A stretch of 64,000 nucleotides of DNA from Perognathus longimembris pacificus (taxonomy: Eukaryota; Chordata; Mammalia; Rodentia; Heteromyidae): positions 60,971,934 to 61,035,933 of the forward strand of contig NC_063169.1 in NCBI RefSeq assembly GCF_023159225.1, written 5' to 3'. The notes beneath the pieces are model-generated. The model was not told where the DNA came from. It saw only the letters and a program-made list of their open reading frames with translations, and did not search any database. The translations under genes and the position numbers were made by a program. Shown piece by piece: positions 34,203 to 44,482 of this stretch. Each line of letters begins with the position of its first letter. Positions within the stretch are counted from its first letter, which is position 1.

Positions 34203-34262
34203 TAGGATGGCTACTGTGTTTGCTTATAGTAGGAGTTCAGTAAATGTGTAGTGATTAAATGC
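34203..34262 (+). mobile_element. L2-type LINE 3' end
   Basis: 'tatagtaggagttcagtaaa' followed by 'tgtgtagtgattaaatg' matches the terminal phrase of L2/MIR elements (acatagtaggtgctcaataaa and onward). The upstream body is too degraded to bound. Confidence 0.55.
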
Positions 34263-34897
34263 AAAGAATGTGATTAAAGGAAAATAAAACACGGTTGGTC
34301 ATTTTCTTAATGGCAAACACTCTTCAGGTATGGAAAACCAGTCTCTTAGACACATAGTTTAGTTCCCATTCTTGTTTTCATAAGAGCTTCAGGTTTACAC
34401 ATTTGGGGGTATACAACGGGTGAGCGGCAGATGTGCATTTTCCTTGGCATTCAGCCTGTGATTTACACAGTAGGGGTGTAAACGGCATTCAGTCCTTGCT
34501 GCTTCTGGGATGAATCCAGCCAGGAGAAGATGAAGGTGATGGTGAATTGTGGACTTTCCTCTGAGCAGAGAAACCAGCAGTAGTGCAGCTGGAGGCACCT
34601 GCTTGAGCTCTGAGATGGGCATGCCTGAATCTCTCTGTAAAGAGCCTGAGAGTTGTACCTAGGTCCCTTGCATGGCTAAAGCAAAAATGAGAGGGTAAAG
34701 AAAATAAAGTTCTGGACAATATGTTGGACACATACAAATTCTTTCATGTAATATTTAATTCACTTCCATAAAATTCCAATTAGGCTGATAGATGGTATGT
34801 CAGTTTTGAGGTGGAGAAGCCAGAAGCATAGAAGTGGAACTGAGGATCTGATACTAAATTGTCTGTTTTCAGTTCCAACCAAGTGGCTAGAAACTGA
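34263..34897. other. Unique non-coding stretch
   Basis: Nothing recognised. Confidence 0.5.
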
Positions 34898-34950
34898 TTG
34901 TGTGTGTTTGTGTGTGTACACGTGCGTGCATGCGCGTGTGTGTGTGTGTT
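34898..34950. repeat. (TG)n with CG-containing core
   Basis: Alternating purine-pyrimidine for about 50 bp including 'acgtgcgtgcatgcgcgtg', a strong Z-DNA-type pattern. Confidence 0.95.
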
Positions 34951-35034
34951 GGTGAAGCCAATGTTCTCTCATTCAAGCTTCATCTCCAGGCCAAGACATT
35001 CTTAAAATTGATCAGCTGATGATGTAGAATAAAA

Positions 35035-35035
<1 letters not shown>

Positions 35036-35071
<36 letters not shown>
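35036..35071. repeat. (CA)n microsatellite
   Basis: Uninterrupted CA run. It lies about 90 bp from the TG tract, giving a TG then CA inverted pair. Confidence 0.97.
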
Positions 35072-35075
<4 letters not shown>

Positions 35076-35899
35076 GAGCGATGCTCTATTATCAAACAAG
35101 TTGTGCAGAGCAAAGCAAACTTCACTTTCTGTTACAGAATTTCTTTAATTTTATTTTTACCTGTTGATTTTCCTACATCAGGTATTTTGCACTATTGGTT
35201 TTTTATTTTACAAATCTGCTTTATATGATTGTTATATTTCTGTTTTAAATCTCTAGTGAGACAAAAATCAAATAATGTTCTAGCCTATGATCATTCATTA
35301 GTCATTATTTTTTATATTTCCACAAAAAGAAAATTGAGGTAAATAATAACTAGTTTAGAAAAAACAAGCAGCATAACTGATTTTTTTGTTGAAATATTTT
35401 AAACTCCTTTAAGGTCTGGAAATGTTGTTGCTGTTGTTGTTATAAGTGATGGTTTTTAGAGGACAATAAGGTTAAATTTCACAGAAAGAGCTGGGCCTTC
35501 CCCCCACCCCCCAATTTTGTCAAAATTTCTCCCACTGGACCAAAAACAAAAACAACAAAAACAAAAGATCAACTTCTAAACACTTAAGATGAAAAGTATC
35601 TTGTGTAGATAAACTCTGTATCATGCCTTTCATTAGATTAACTTTTTCTTATTGTTCCAAAATGAAATCCTGCGCGGATCCAGGGTCCAGGGCTATAGAC
35701 TGCAGCAAAGGCTGCTCCTTTGGTCATAGTCTGAAACACTGATTTACTACAACATGGACAGTTCTTCTCCATGTGCTAATAATCTCTGTGAGAGTCTAAG
35801 AAAACAACTTGTGCTTTATCTAAGTAGCCAAACACAGATTCACCCTAGTGGAAAGTTACCCTTTGTTTCATAAAGGTCATTTCATATTGACGCCTTTGT
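35072..35899. other. Unique non-coding stretch
   Basis: AT-rich. Short GTT repeats near 35427-35442 and A/AAC-rich patches near 35548-35570. No gene. Confidence 0.5.
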
Positions 35900-36425
35900 C
35901 CTTTCCTTTCAGTTATTTTTTATAAAAGGGGACTGTACGTGAAGACTATGTAAAGCCTAATTGAGACATCCTCATGAGCCACGCCATGTATACCCACACA
36001 GCGCTGTGATTCGCCAACAGCTGTCCACCCTTCAATAAACGTGATGGCTTTCACTGCAGTTCCGCCTTGGCTTCTTTTGTAAATCGTTCACGTTTTGATG
36101 AGTGCATTCGTTTGTGCACTGTCTCAATTGACGATAGCTAAGTGGGCGTGGCGTTTATAGCAATACGGTCAGCATGGGAAATGAGAGTCCAACCACGTCT
36201 CCCACATCGCGTGCAAAGCGCAGCCTAGACCAGGTGCTTGAAGGCTTTGCTGTGCTCGTGACCTCAGAGTCGTGCGGCTTCTCTTGGGAGGTGTGGGGCA
36301 GCTGTAGGGCTCACACAGTGGCAGGTGGAAGGGTGGGGTGCACGGACTGGTACAGGAGCCTTGCGTGGAGGTTCTCAACATGCCATTCTGCATGGTCCCA
36401 GCAGCACGACATCTCCATTACCTGA
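35900..36425 (+). other. CpG-richer patch with TATA and AATAAA, possible LTR fragment
   Basis: A TATA-like 'ttttttataaaaggg' near 35918-35932 and AATAAA near 36033, with T/GT-rich sequence after it, resemble the U3-R-U5 order of an LTR. Many CpGs lie between 35990 and 36290, against few in the neighbours. No terminal TG/CA ends or target duplication could be fixed, so the LTR reading is tentative. Frames here show no domain. Confidence 0.25.
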
Positions 36426-36751
36426 AGATTGTTAGGATTCAGCAGCAGAAAAGCAGTATCCACGGGGTCAATAGATGCAGAGTCCCGGATTCAGATCCTG
36501 GCATGCCTCCTTTTTGGCTGCAGGATTTTAGACTAATGGAATCATTTTTATACTTGCCTGGCACAGTTGCTAGTTCCCAAACATTCATTTGCACACATCT
36601 TGTGACAGTTCTTTGGGTTACAGCCAAATGTCATGATGATTATGAATAACTGTTTTCATTCCCACTGAATAGAAGATGAGAGTTAATTATTTTTAAAAAT
36701 GTGAGTAGTTGTACCAAGGGGTTTCAATTCCATTTGTCAACCTATGAGTAC
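36426..36751. other. Unassigned, possible MIR trace
   Basis: 'gagtcccggattcagatcct' (36479) resembles the tRNA-proximal part of MIR but could not be extended. Confidence 0.35.
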
Positions 36752-37335
36752 AATGCATGTCTTTTGTTTATTTGTTTTTTATTTAAGTAGTTGTACAAAG
36801 GAGTTGCCATTCAGCAAAGCGGTTTTTGAATACAGTGCATCTTGATCAATGCCACCCCTTTCCACATTCTCCCCCATCCCTCCCAGCCTACTTCGTCCTT
36901 CCTTCCCTTGGCTCAGTTTTGTAGGACATCCACTGAATTCTTGACTACACTCTTCCTGACTTCTCTTCATTTGTCCCTTGCTCTCCACTTGGCCCTGCCC
37001 CATCTCTTGCAAGTACCCATTTCTGGGTGCTTATTTTCTTGAGCTTTGACTTTGCCTTTCTGAGGAATTACACTATTTGAGGTCTCCCTTTAATGTAACA
37101 TGTTTCAGTTAATAGAATTGTAACCATTTGCATATCACCCAGTGTGTTTACTTGTAGGATTATAGGCTAATTCTTGCTTCCATATATGAGGGAAGCCATG
37201 CAATATTAGTCTCTCTCAACCTGACTTACTTAACTTCATTTGATTTTCTTTTTATCCTAAGCATCTTGATCAATGTCCGCCCTTCCATCGGTCTCCCCAT
37301 CTCTCCCGACCCTATCCATCTCAAGTTACCAGGTT
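36752..37335 (-). mobile_element. Rodent L1 3' UTR region, antisense, with internal duplication
   Basis: 'agtagttgtacaaaggagtt', 'gaatacagtgcatcttgatc', pyrimidine-rich UTR, 'gaggaattacactatttgag' and 'catatatgagggaagccatg' run parallel to the antisense L1 at 21375. At 37258 'aagcatcttgatcaatgtcc' restarts the early segment, so a second copy or duplication of about 75 bp follows the first. Confidence 0.82.
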
Positions 37336-37885
37336 CTGTTGTTATATATCTACCTTGAATATTATGACTGTCTTTGCCCACCCTGAAGGCAAACTTAACG
37401 TGAAAAAGCTGTCAGGTATTGGTGAAGAGAAATAAGTAAGAATTTGACATTTCACATGGCAGGAACTTGAAGGATGGCCTAGTCAGATGAAGCAATTGTG
37501 TAGTTAAGCCGGTAAGAAGTCATGACCCCTGTAACCCCTGTTGACACCCAAGCTGGAGGCTGGTGATTACAGCTCTCCTAGACCTCTGCTTCTGGCTTTG
37601 TCTGATGCAAAGCCTAGAATATATACCTCAGAGCTTTCCATGGCTTCTTCAGTCTTTCTAGTTGGAATTTAACTTCATACTTTCAATACATGGCCTTGGT
37701 CCCTCTATCCAGAAACTGAAGCTTCCCCCAGCACAGGGCCAGCACGTTAGCTTTTGGCTTCAAGTACTTCTGAGCCTCATGAGTGTATTTAGAAACATTC
37801 ATGACACTGGTGGGCAGCATGAAGTTTTTCTTAAATTGGGAAGTACATATATTTCGTAAAGCTCACTGGTAAGTTTTGGTAAAGA
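37336..37885. other. Unique non-coding stretch
   Basis: Nothing recognised. Confidence 0.5.
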
Positions 37886-38110
37886 ATAAGATGGGTATGG
37901 TGGCATATATCTCCAATCAGGAGGGGGAGGCAGGAGAATCATGTGTTCAAGGACAGCCCAGGAATGATTAGTGAAACTCTATCTCAGATACTAATTCAAA
38001 CAACAGGGCTTGGGGGCATGGCTCAAGTGGTACAGTACCTGCCAGTCATCGGGGAGTCCCTGGGCTCAATTTCTAATACCAAAAAAAGAAAGAAGGAAAG
38101 AAGAAAGGGG
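37886..38110 (+). mobile_element. B1-like + short tRNA-type unit composite
   Basis: B1 ('agatgggtatggtggcatat', 'gtgttcaaggacagccca', 'aactctatctcag') is followed by the compact tRNA-type unit ('gcatggctcaagtggtacag', 'ccctgggctcaatttctaat') and a purine tail. This plus-strand copy shows most clearly how the composite is ordered. Confidence 0.75.
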
Positions 38111-38867
38111 GGAAGCTTGGCTTAGACTTTCATCTGAATTTCTGGATAATGGATTCTAGTCTCATTCCAGAGCATTTGCTGCCCCACTGAGGTGTCTTTA
38201 TTTTTAATTTAAGAGGAATTTTGAACAATTTTAAATGAAAACCTTACTTTCTGGCCCATCTGAGAATTACTCTGAGGACAGAGTGGGTTCATGTCACTGT
38301 GGACACTTTCCTGGCCAACCTTCTCCACTTTAAACTATTTCCAGGTCCTCGTAACAGGAGGTGGTGGAGTCTCATCTGTTTCTCATTTGAGCAGCGAGCT
38401 GCGAGGGTGATCTGCATCTATTCAGTGCGCATTCCTTTATGTTGCTTTCAGCTCAGTCAGTTCTTGTTGGAAGTTAATCTTCAGCTTGGTTTGGGAGGTT
38501 TATCCACACATGATGTTTCCACAAATAACCATTCTGAGTGAAGAATACACCTCTGGATTTATTTGAAAGGGTTTCCTATAAATCAGAAGCCCTGAATCCA
38601 ATCTTGGTTGCCCCAGGGAGTGGAGCTGTCTAAGTCATTGTCCTCTTCCACCTTCCATCTATAAAAGTGTTCAGGGAGAGCATTCCCAACCATTCCCGGT
38701 GAGAGGTTGGAGGTTGGAGGAACAGGTGGCATCTGAGAATGACCTCGTGTTCTTTAGGAGAACGTCACCCATGGATATGGTGTGGTGTTGTGTTTTGGAC
38801 GACTCCACCAGGCCCTGAACCCATTTCCTTAGTCCTTGCTTGGCTCCTTGTTGCTGCTCAGTCATAT
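38111..38867. other. Unique non-coding stretch
   Basis: A MIR-like phrase near 38590-38660 is too weak to call. No gene. Confidence 0.45.
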
Positions 38868-38920
38868 TGTTGAATGAATGAATTCATGAGTGGATGAGTG
38901 AATAAATGAGTGGGCAATGC
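38868..38920 (+). mobile_element. L2-type 3' terminal repeat
   Basis: 'tgttgaatgaatgaattcat' followed by 'gagtggatgagtgaataaat' is the GAATGAAT-type terminus of L2 elements. Confidence 0.5.
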
Positions 38921-39834
38921 ATTTTCATACCTGCAAAGACTGAATGAACTATGAAGATGTACCAGTTGGTTCCACATGGTATTTCTCACTTTCAGGGAGA
39001 GTCGGAGGATCCTGTAATCTGTCCAGTTTGAAATGTCAACATCTCTGTCATTCTCAAATCTGGGAAGACAAGTTTCCTTTGATCAGAAGTTAATCTTGGG
39101 GTGTGGTTTTGTTGTTACTCAGGACATTCCTGAGTTCGTTAGGATAAAGCAGTGCAAATCATTTATCTGGGACAATTGTGTAGGTACAATAAGATTATCT
39201 TGTGCAGAAATATATTTGGCGTAGCAATTTGTGGAGGCACATGCAAATGCGAAAATGATACTGTATTTGAATTAAGATTTTCTTTTCATCATGTTTTCCT
39301 CCTCTGAATTGTGAGGGGAATGTCATCTATTCCCGCAATTAAAACTAATAACCACCCACCTATCCCTGCAATTAAAGCTAATCAAACTATGGTTAATGAA
39401 CTTATCCCATACGTGTTAGCATATGGTATGCTGCCAGACAAAATACAAAGATGTTTTGATGATCTCTTCTGCACAAATGCTATCATTTTTGTTGTTGTTG
39501 TAGACACGTAGTGTTTGTGCCATATTCTCTATCAGATATATTTGATATACATTTGTGACTCATGATTTTGTCTCTGGAGATACTTATTTTTCTTCCTTGA
39601 GAGATTCTTTTACCTTTTATCAAAAGGAAAAAAAAGAGAAGAATAGTTCAGAATGGTATGGGGTTGTGCAGACATCAGTTTAAAGCCCATAAAATTATGG
39701 CTACTTGACCTCGACAATGCCTGGCTTCTCAGACCATATGGTATGTCTTTTTTTTCTTCTTCTGGTATGATATGCACGAATGCCATGCCAAGAACTAAGG
39801 ACTGAGAAAGCTCCAAGTGGCAAAAACCTGGGTA
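38921..39834. other. Unique non-coding stretch
   Basis: A short internal repeat 'cccgcaattaaaactaat' / 'ccctgcaattaaagctaat' occurs at about 39332 and 39364. No gene. Confidence 0.5.
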
Positions 39835-39935
39835 GAAATCCCAGCTCCCCATTTGACCTTATATAATCCTTGTAGTGTGTTTTGTCATCTGCAGAGTCAG
39901 TTTGGTAACCTCTACCACACAAGAAAGTTGAGAGA
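39835..39935 (+). mobile_element. MIR-like fragment
   Basis: 'gaaatcccagctccccattt' and 'gtcatctgcagagtcagt' fit degraded MIR phrases in order. Confidence 0.4.
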
Positions 39936-39963
39936 GGGACTTACGTTGGAGGAACACACGTCT

Positions 39964-40245
39964 TTTGTATGTGCCTGTGTATGTGTGTGCATATGCCATT
40001 ACTGGGGCTTGAAATCAGGGCCTGAGCACTGTCCCTGAGCTTTTTAGCTCAAGGATAGGACTCTACGTCTTGAGCTGAAGCTCCATTTCTGGATTATTTT
40101 GTTTGTTTTTTTAAGATAGGGAGAGTAGTTATTTGGAGATGAGTCTCATGAGCTTTCCTACTGAGCTTGTCCTTAATCAGTGATGTTAAGATTTCAGCCG
40201 TCTGAGCAGCTAGGGTTGTAGGCATGAGCCACCAGCACTTGGCAA
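39964..40245 (-). mobile_element. B1-Geo SINE, antisense, TG-rich tail
   Basis: TG-rich tail ('gtgcctgtgtatgtgtgtgc'), antisense Geo ('ggggcttgaaatcagggcc', 'gcactgtccctgagctttt'), linker region, and B1 head ('gtctgagcagctagggttg', 'catgagccaccagcacttgg'). Confidence 0.9.
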
Positions 40246-40434
40246 GTTCTTCTTAGGTATAAGGTAGGCAGAGTTGTCAGGTAGATAGTATGCAGGGGTA
40301 GGGACGTAAAGGAGAGGTTTGTGACTTACAGTGAAACTGCTTTCAAGTTAATGCTAGAGAAAAAAGCTTACATTCGTGAATCAGTTCCAGAATGTCATTA
40401 CAAAATGAAGTTGCCAGCATATAATAGGACATTT

Positions 40435-40860
40435 AATATGTGCCAGGACAACTCATGTCACTTTTTATATACTTTCCCATTTGATCTTCACAATGTTCCT
40501 ATGCAGTTTCTCCTTCTGTAGTTTATCCCCCCCCCACCTTTTTTTTTTTTTGCCAGTCCTGGGGCTTGAACTCAGGGCCTGAGCTCTGTCCCTGACTTCT
40601 TTTTGCTCAAGGCTAGCACTCTAGCATTTGAGCCACAGAGCCACTTCTGTTTTTTTTTTTTTTTCTATATATGTGGTGCTGAAGAATCGAACCCAGGGCT
40701 TCATGTATGCAAGGCAAGCACTCTAACACTAGGCCATATTCCCTTTTTACAGATAAGAAGTCTGAGGTAAAGATGTGCTTTGGGTAATTTTTCCCAAGGC
40801 CACAGAGCCAGTAAACCAAGCAAAGCTGGAACTTCAGTCTCAACAGGTTTATGTATGGGA
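40435..40860 (-). mobile_element. MIR element, antisense, split by a SINE
   Basis: The left part (40435-40536: 'aatatgtgccaggacaactc', 'cccatttgatcttcacaatg') and right part (40743-40860: 'ctttttacagataagaagtc', 'cccaaggccacagagccagt') together follow the MIR consensus in reverse. The break coincides exactly with an IDL-Geo copy. Confidence 0.82.
40537..40742 (-). mobile_element. IDL-Geo dimeric SINE, antisense, inside MIR
   Basis: T run (40539-40551), antisense Geo ('ggggcttgaactcagggcct', 'cttctttttgctcaaggct'), a T-run that expands the junction of the two monomers (40650-40665), then the antisense ID-like monomer ('aatcgaacccagggcttcat', 'ctaggccatattcc'). Confidence 0.92.
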
Positions 40861-41354
40861 ACCACATTTAACACAAGAATCAACTATAAGGTCTGTATGT
40901 CAAACTGAGTTGTGGAGGAGCCATAGTTAAATCATAACATTCTCTCTTGGGATCCCAAAATGAAATACATTTCATTCCCTCTCAGTAGTTCCCAGTGTTC
41001 GGTAGCTGGAAAAGTGCAAGTCCAGAGTGTCATCTCTCATCTTATTCAGATTTGGGTGACACTCCAAGACAGGTTGAGTCCTGAGGCCACTTGCTGTTCA
41101 GCTGTGAACCTGTGATGTCTGTCAAACAATTTCTGTGCTTCCAAAATACAATCTGGGGCCAGAGAGAGGACTGGCGTTTTTATCTGAAAAGGGAACAGCA
41201 GGACAGAGGATGGAGGAGGAGGCCCCCAAGTCAGGCCAAAACCCCATGAGCAATCATTAGATCTCAAAGATCCAGAATATGTTTTCTTGACTCCGTGTCC
41301 CACTGTCGGGACACACTGGGGTCAAGGTCGGGCTCTCAGAGTTCCAAGTGACCC
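40861..41354. other. Unique non-coding stretch
   Basis: Nothing recognised. Confidence 0.5.
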
Positions 41355-41540
41355 CATCTTAATGGCTTTGCGTGGCAGGGCCCCTGCCTGAGTGGGTTTC
41401 GGTGCCCGTGTCTCTCTCAGGCTGGTGCCGCACCCTCTGGGCCTTCCTGCCTGAGGTCTCCAGGCGGCCCTGTCCTGGCCGCCCCTCCGAGCGGTGCCCT
41501 GGTCTGCCCTGCGTCAGGCATCCACATGGCATGGTGGCAT
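41355..41540. other. GC- and CpG-rich patch
   Basis: About 185 bp clearly richer in G+C and CpG ('ggcggccctgtcctggccgc', 'ctccgagcggtgccct') than several kb on either side. Open frames run through it on both strands (76 plus, 74 minus), as expected of GC-rich DNA. No domain is recognised. It is shorter than a typical promoter CpG island. Confidence 0.4.
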
Positions 41541-41610
41541 CCTTTGTAATTGAGGTGGAGGAGGCAGGGCCTCCAAAGCTCATGCGAAGCCTGCAGAGCT
41601 AGAACCACGC

Positions 41611-41857
41611 GGCTGGGCTGCCAGTGGCTCTCCCATCTTTAATCCTAGCCACTCTGGAGGCTGAGGTCTGAGGATCATGGTTTGAAGCCAACCCCAGGCA
41701 AGAGAGACTGTGAAACTGGCATCTTCAGTTAACCAGCATAAAAACAACAACAGCCAGAACTGGAACTGTGGCTTAGTACATTTAGAGCACCAGTGCTGAG
41801 CAGAAAAGCTAAGGAACAGTGTCCGGGCCCTGAATTCAAGTCCTAGTATCAGCAAAC
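41611..41857 (+). mobile_element. B1-Geo SINE
   Basis: B1 head ('ggctgggctgccagtggctc', 'actctggaggctgaggtctg'), linker ('catcttcagttaaccagc'), Geo ('ggaactgtggcttagtacat', 'ctgaattcaagtcctagtat'). Confidence 0.9.
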
Positions 41858-42217
41858 ACATGCCGGTACTGGCAGTTTCTCACTGTGTCAGGTAGATTGG
41901 TGGTCCAAGCTGAACCCGTGTCTACAGAGCCACGGCTGGGATTGCCGAGGCGTGCTGTGAGACATGCCAAGCTGAAATGGGCCCTGGGGGTCTATGGCCA
42001 CCCTGAGCCCCTCCCCCGCAACCATTCTACTGTCAAAACTCAGAGGCTCTGAGCTTGGGGCCAGGGTGAAGGCCCTGAGGGTCTCTGAGACGATGTTGAG
42101 GTCATCCCCTCATCTCCATGAACAGAGTTTGCCTTCAACTTCAAATCCTTGGGCTATATCCTTGCTTTTCTCTTCTTAGCATGCTAACAGTTTTCCAGAC
42201 CCTTGGGGGTTTGGGGG
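41858..42217. other. Unique non-coding stretch
   Basis: Nothing recognised. Confidence 0.5.
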
Positions 42218-42444
42218 CTGGTCCTGGGGCTTGAATTCAGGCCTTGGGCTTTGTCCCTGAGCCTCTTTGTGCTCAACGCTAGTGCTCTACTACTTGAGTC
42301 ACAGCACCACTTTTGGCTTTTTCTGAGTCGTTCATTGGAGATCAGAGTTTCGGGGACTTTCCTGCCTGGGCAGGCTTCAAGCCATGAGCCTCAGATCTCA
42401 GCCTCCTGGGTAGGATTACGGGTGTGAGCCACCGGTGCCCAGCT
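42218..42444 (-). mobile_element. B1-Geo SINE, antisense
   Basis: Antisense Geo ('ctggggcttgaattcaggcc', 'gctctactacttgagtcaca'), linker ('cattggagatcagagtttcg'), B1 head ('agatctcagcctcctggg', 'gtgagccaccggtgcccag'). Confidence 0.92.
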
Positions 42445-43744
42445 GCCTGCTTCCTTCTAAATGAAAAATTTTGGCTAAATAATTTCTATTCTTTTTTTTT
42501 TTAATTCTGTGTAGTTAGGAAAAGCAGCTCCTTTGATATTTTTCTGCTTAGAGATTTCTTCCATCCACTATCCCAGATCACCACTCTTCTGTGTTGCCTT
42601 CTACAAAGTCCTAGGGTTATAAACAGAATTCATCCAGATTTTTGGACACTTTCAAGTAAGGCGGTCTTTCCACTAGTTACCGGTGTGTCTTATACTCCAT
42701 TCTTCTCCACCTGTGTCCCCGCTGGCCTCAGAGTCCTGTGGCCGGTGGGTGCATCCTTCATGGAGCCCACACCTGTAGGTTCCATCCATTTTCTCCTGAA
42801 TTTGGGCGCTGGAACTTTTCAGCAGGTTCTCATGCATCACACTCCATCTTTTCTCAAATGGCCGGTCACTGCTTTCTTGGGTAAAATGGCGTGGAGTTGT
42901 GGCTAATACCATAGGCACAATAGCTGTATTTCTATCCGATGGCATCCATCTGTCAATCAAAACTGACTGTAGTTCTCTGCCTGTTGTTCTCCACCCTGAC
43001 TTCATATGTGTTTCAAGGTGGAAATTTGTGTGTTCGAATCCCCAGAATATGTCTGTGAGTCAAGTGCGAGGCATTTCTGAGTGCTCACTGCATTTTACCT
43101 ACTGTCCTCCGACTCTGTCAGTAACAATGCATTAGTTACTATGCCTGTAACTACCTACTCTAGACTCCGTCGAAGAATTTATTTGCATTTTTTTGGAGTT
43201 GAGTCTGTGCTAGTATTCTCCAGTGAGTCTCCAGCATGATTTACCCCCATGGACTTATAATACATATTCGTTATGTTTGGCTTACTGCCATTATTCCATA
43301 TTTTATGGAGACCTCTGGTACATGGAAGTCTTTAAACAATGGCTTAACTATTTCTTTATAGAATTTAGCACCCGCCCCCATGGAACAATAATATATATAT
43401 TTTTACTTGAGTACTTTTGTTTTAAATAATGCTGTCCAATTATAGGGCAACTCTTTTTGCTACCAAAATAATACCTGCCCACAATCGCAAGCAAGAATTT
43501 GGTCTCACTACTGCTCAGGGTAAGAAATACTGTGTTATTTTCACAACCATTCTAAGTGGCTACTCACAGTTTACCATTTTGTTTTCAGGAACATTTAGAA
43601 TTTTATTCCTTGAACCCGAGCATGTGTGGTATGGTGCAAAGATGGTGAGCGTGGGATCAAGACAGTGTGTTAACCTTCCAACGTGAAAAGAAAGGAAAGA
43701 AGAAGAAAAAGATCCAAAACAACTAAGTGCTTCAGTCATCAGGG
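42445..43744. other. Unique non-coding stretch
   Basis: No repeat assigned. A frame of 110 codons on the minus strand (42673-43005) has no domain and is not supported. Confidence 0.5.
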
Positions 43745-43815
43745 AAAGCTGTATGCAAATTCCATTTAATTTTCCTAACAACCCAAGGAAGCAATTGTCA
43801 TTACTGATCTATATT
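43745..43815 (-). mobile_element. MIR-like fragment, antisense
   Basis: 'tccatttaattttcctaaca' then 'acccaaggaagcaattgtca' corresponds to the antisense MIR phrase catttaatcctcacaacaaccc and onward. Confidence 0.45.
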
Positions 43816-44024
43816 GGTTTTTAACTGCTTCTCTCCTCCATTTCCTAAAAATTGTTAAATTGTCTTTTGAAATTGCCTTAGAGATTCTGAGAGGAAAAGT
43901 AAACTTTTCAAAATTCTTAAGCCCAAATAAAAATAACATTCTATCACACAATCTGAATCCCCCCTCTGTTGAAAGTTATTAATAATCTGTCTATATATCT
44001 ATCTGTCTGTCTTTTTCTCTTGAC

Positions 44025-44225
44025 AGGGCCTTATGTTCCCACTTGGCTGGTTTACCAGGGTGGAGCTCTACTACTTGAGCCGTTCCTCCAGTCAAGCAAT
44101 TTGTAGGTTATTTGGAGATGGGGGTATCACAGATCCTTCTGCCCAGCTGGACTTGAACTATCATCTTCTAGATTTCACACTCTTGTGCAGTTAACGTTAC
44201 AAGCATGAACCACCAGTATTTGGCT
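44025..44225 (-). mobile_element. B1-Geo SINE, antisense, degraded
   Basis: 'gagctctactacttgagccg', 'ggttatttggagatgggg', 'gacttgaactatcatcttct' and 'catgaaccaccagtatttgg' preserve the order Geo, linker, B1. The tail side is a (CTAT/CTGT)n run at 43983-44013. Confidence 0.75.
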
Positions 44226-44262
44226 TGCTTTTCTTTCTTTTTTTTAAAATTAGAAAGCTCAG

Positions 44263-44471
44263 TACTGGGAATGTGGCCTAGTGGTAGAGTGCTCGCCTCA
44301 CATACATGAAGCTCTGGGTTCAATTCCTCAGCACCACATATATAGAAAAAGCCAGAAGTAGCACTGTGGCTCAAGTGGTAGAGTGCTAAAGCCTTGAGCA
44401 AAAAGAAGCTAGGGACAGTGCTCAGGCCCTGAGTTCAAGCCCCAGGACTGGAAAAAAAAAAAAAAAGGAGA
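44263..44471 (+). mobile_element. IDL-Geo dimeric SINE with target duplication
   Basis: Complete dimer ('actgggaatgtggcctagtg', 'gggttcaattcctcagcacc', 'gcactgtggctcaagtggta', 'agaagctagggacagtgctc') with poly(A). Flanks 'agaaagctcag' (44252-44262) and 'agaaaactcag' (44472-44482) differ at one base. The B box has an A in place of the usual G. Confidence 0.95.
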
Positions 44472-44482
44472 AGAAAACTCAG

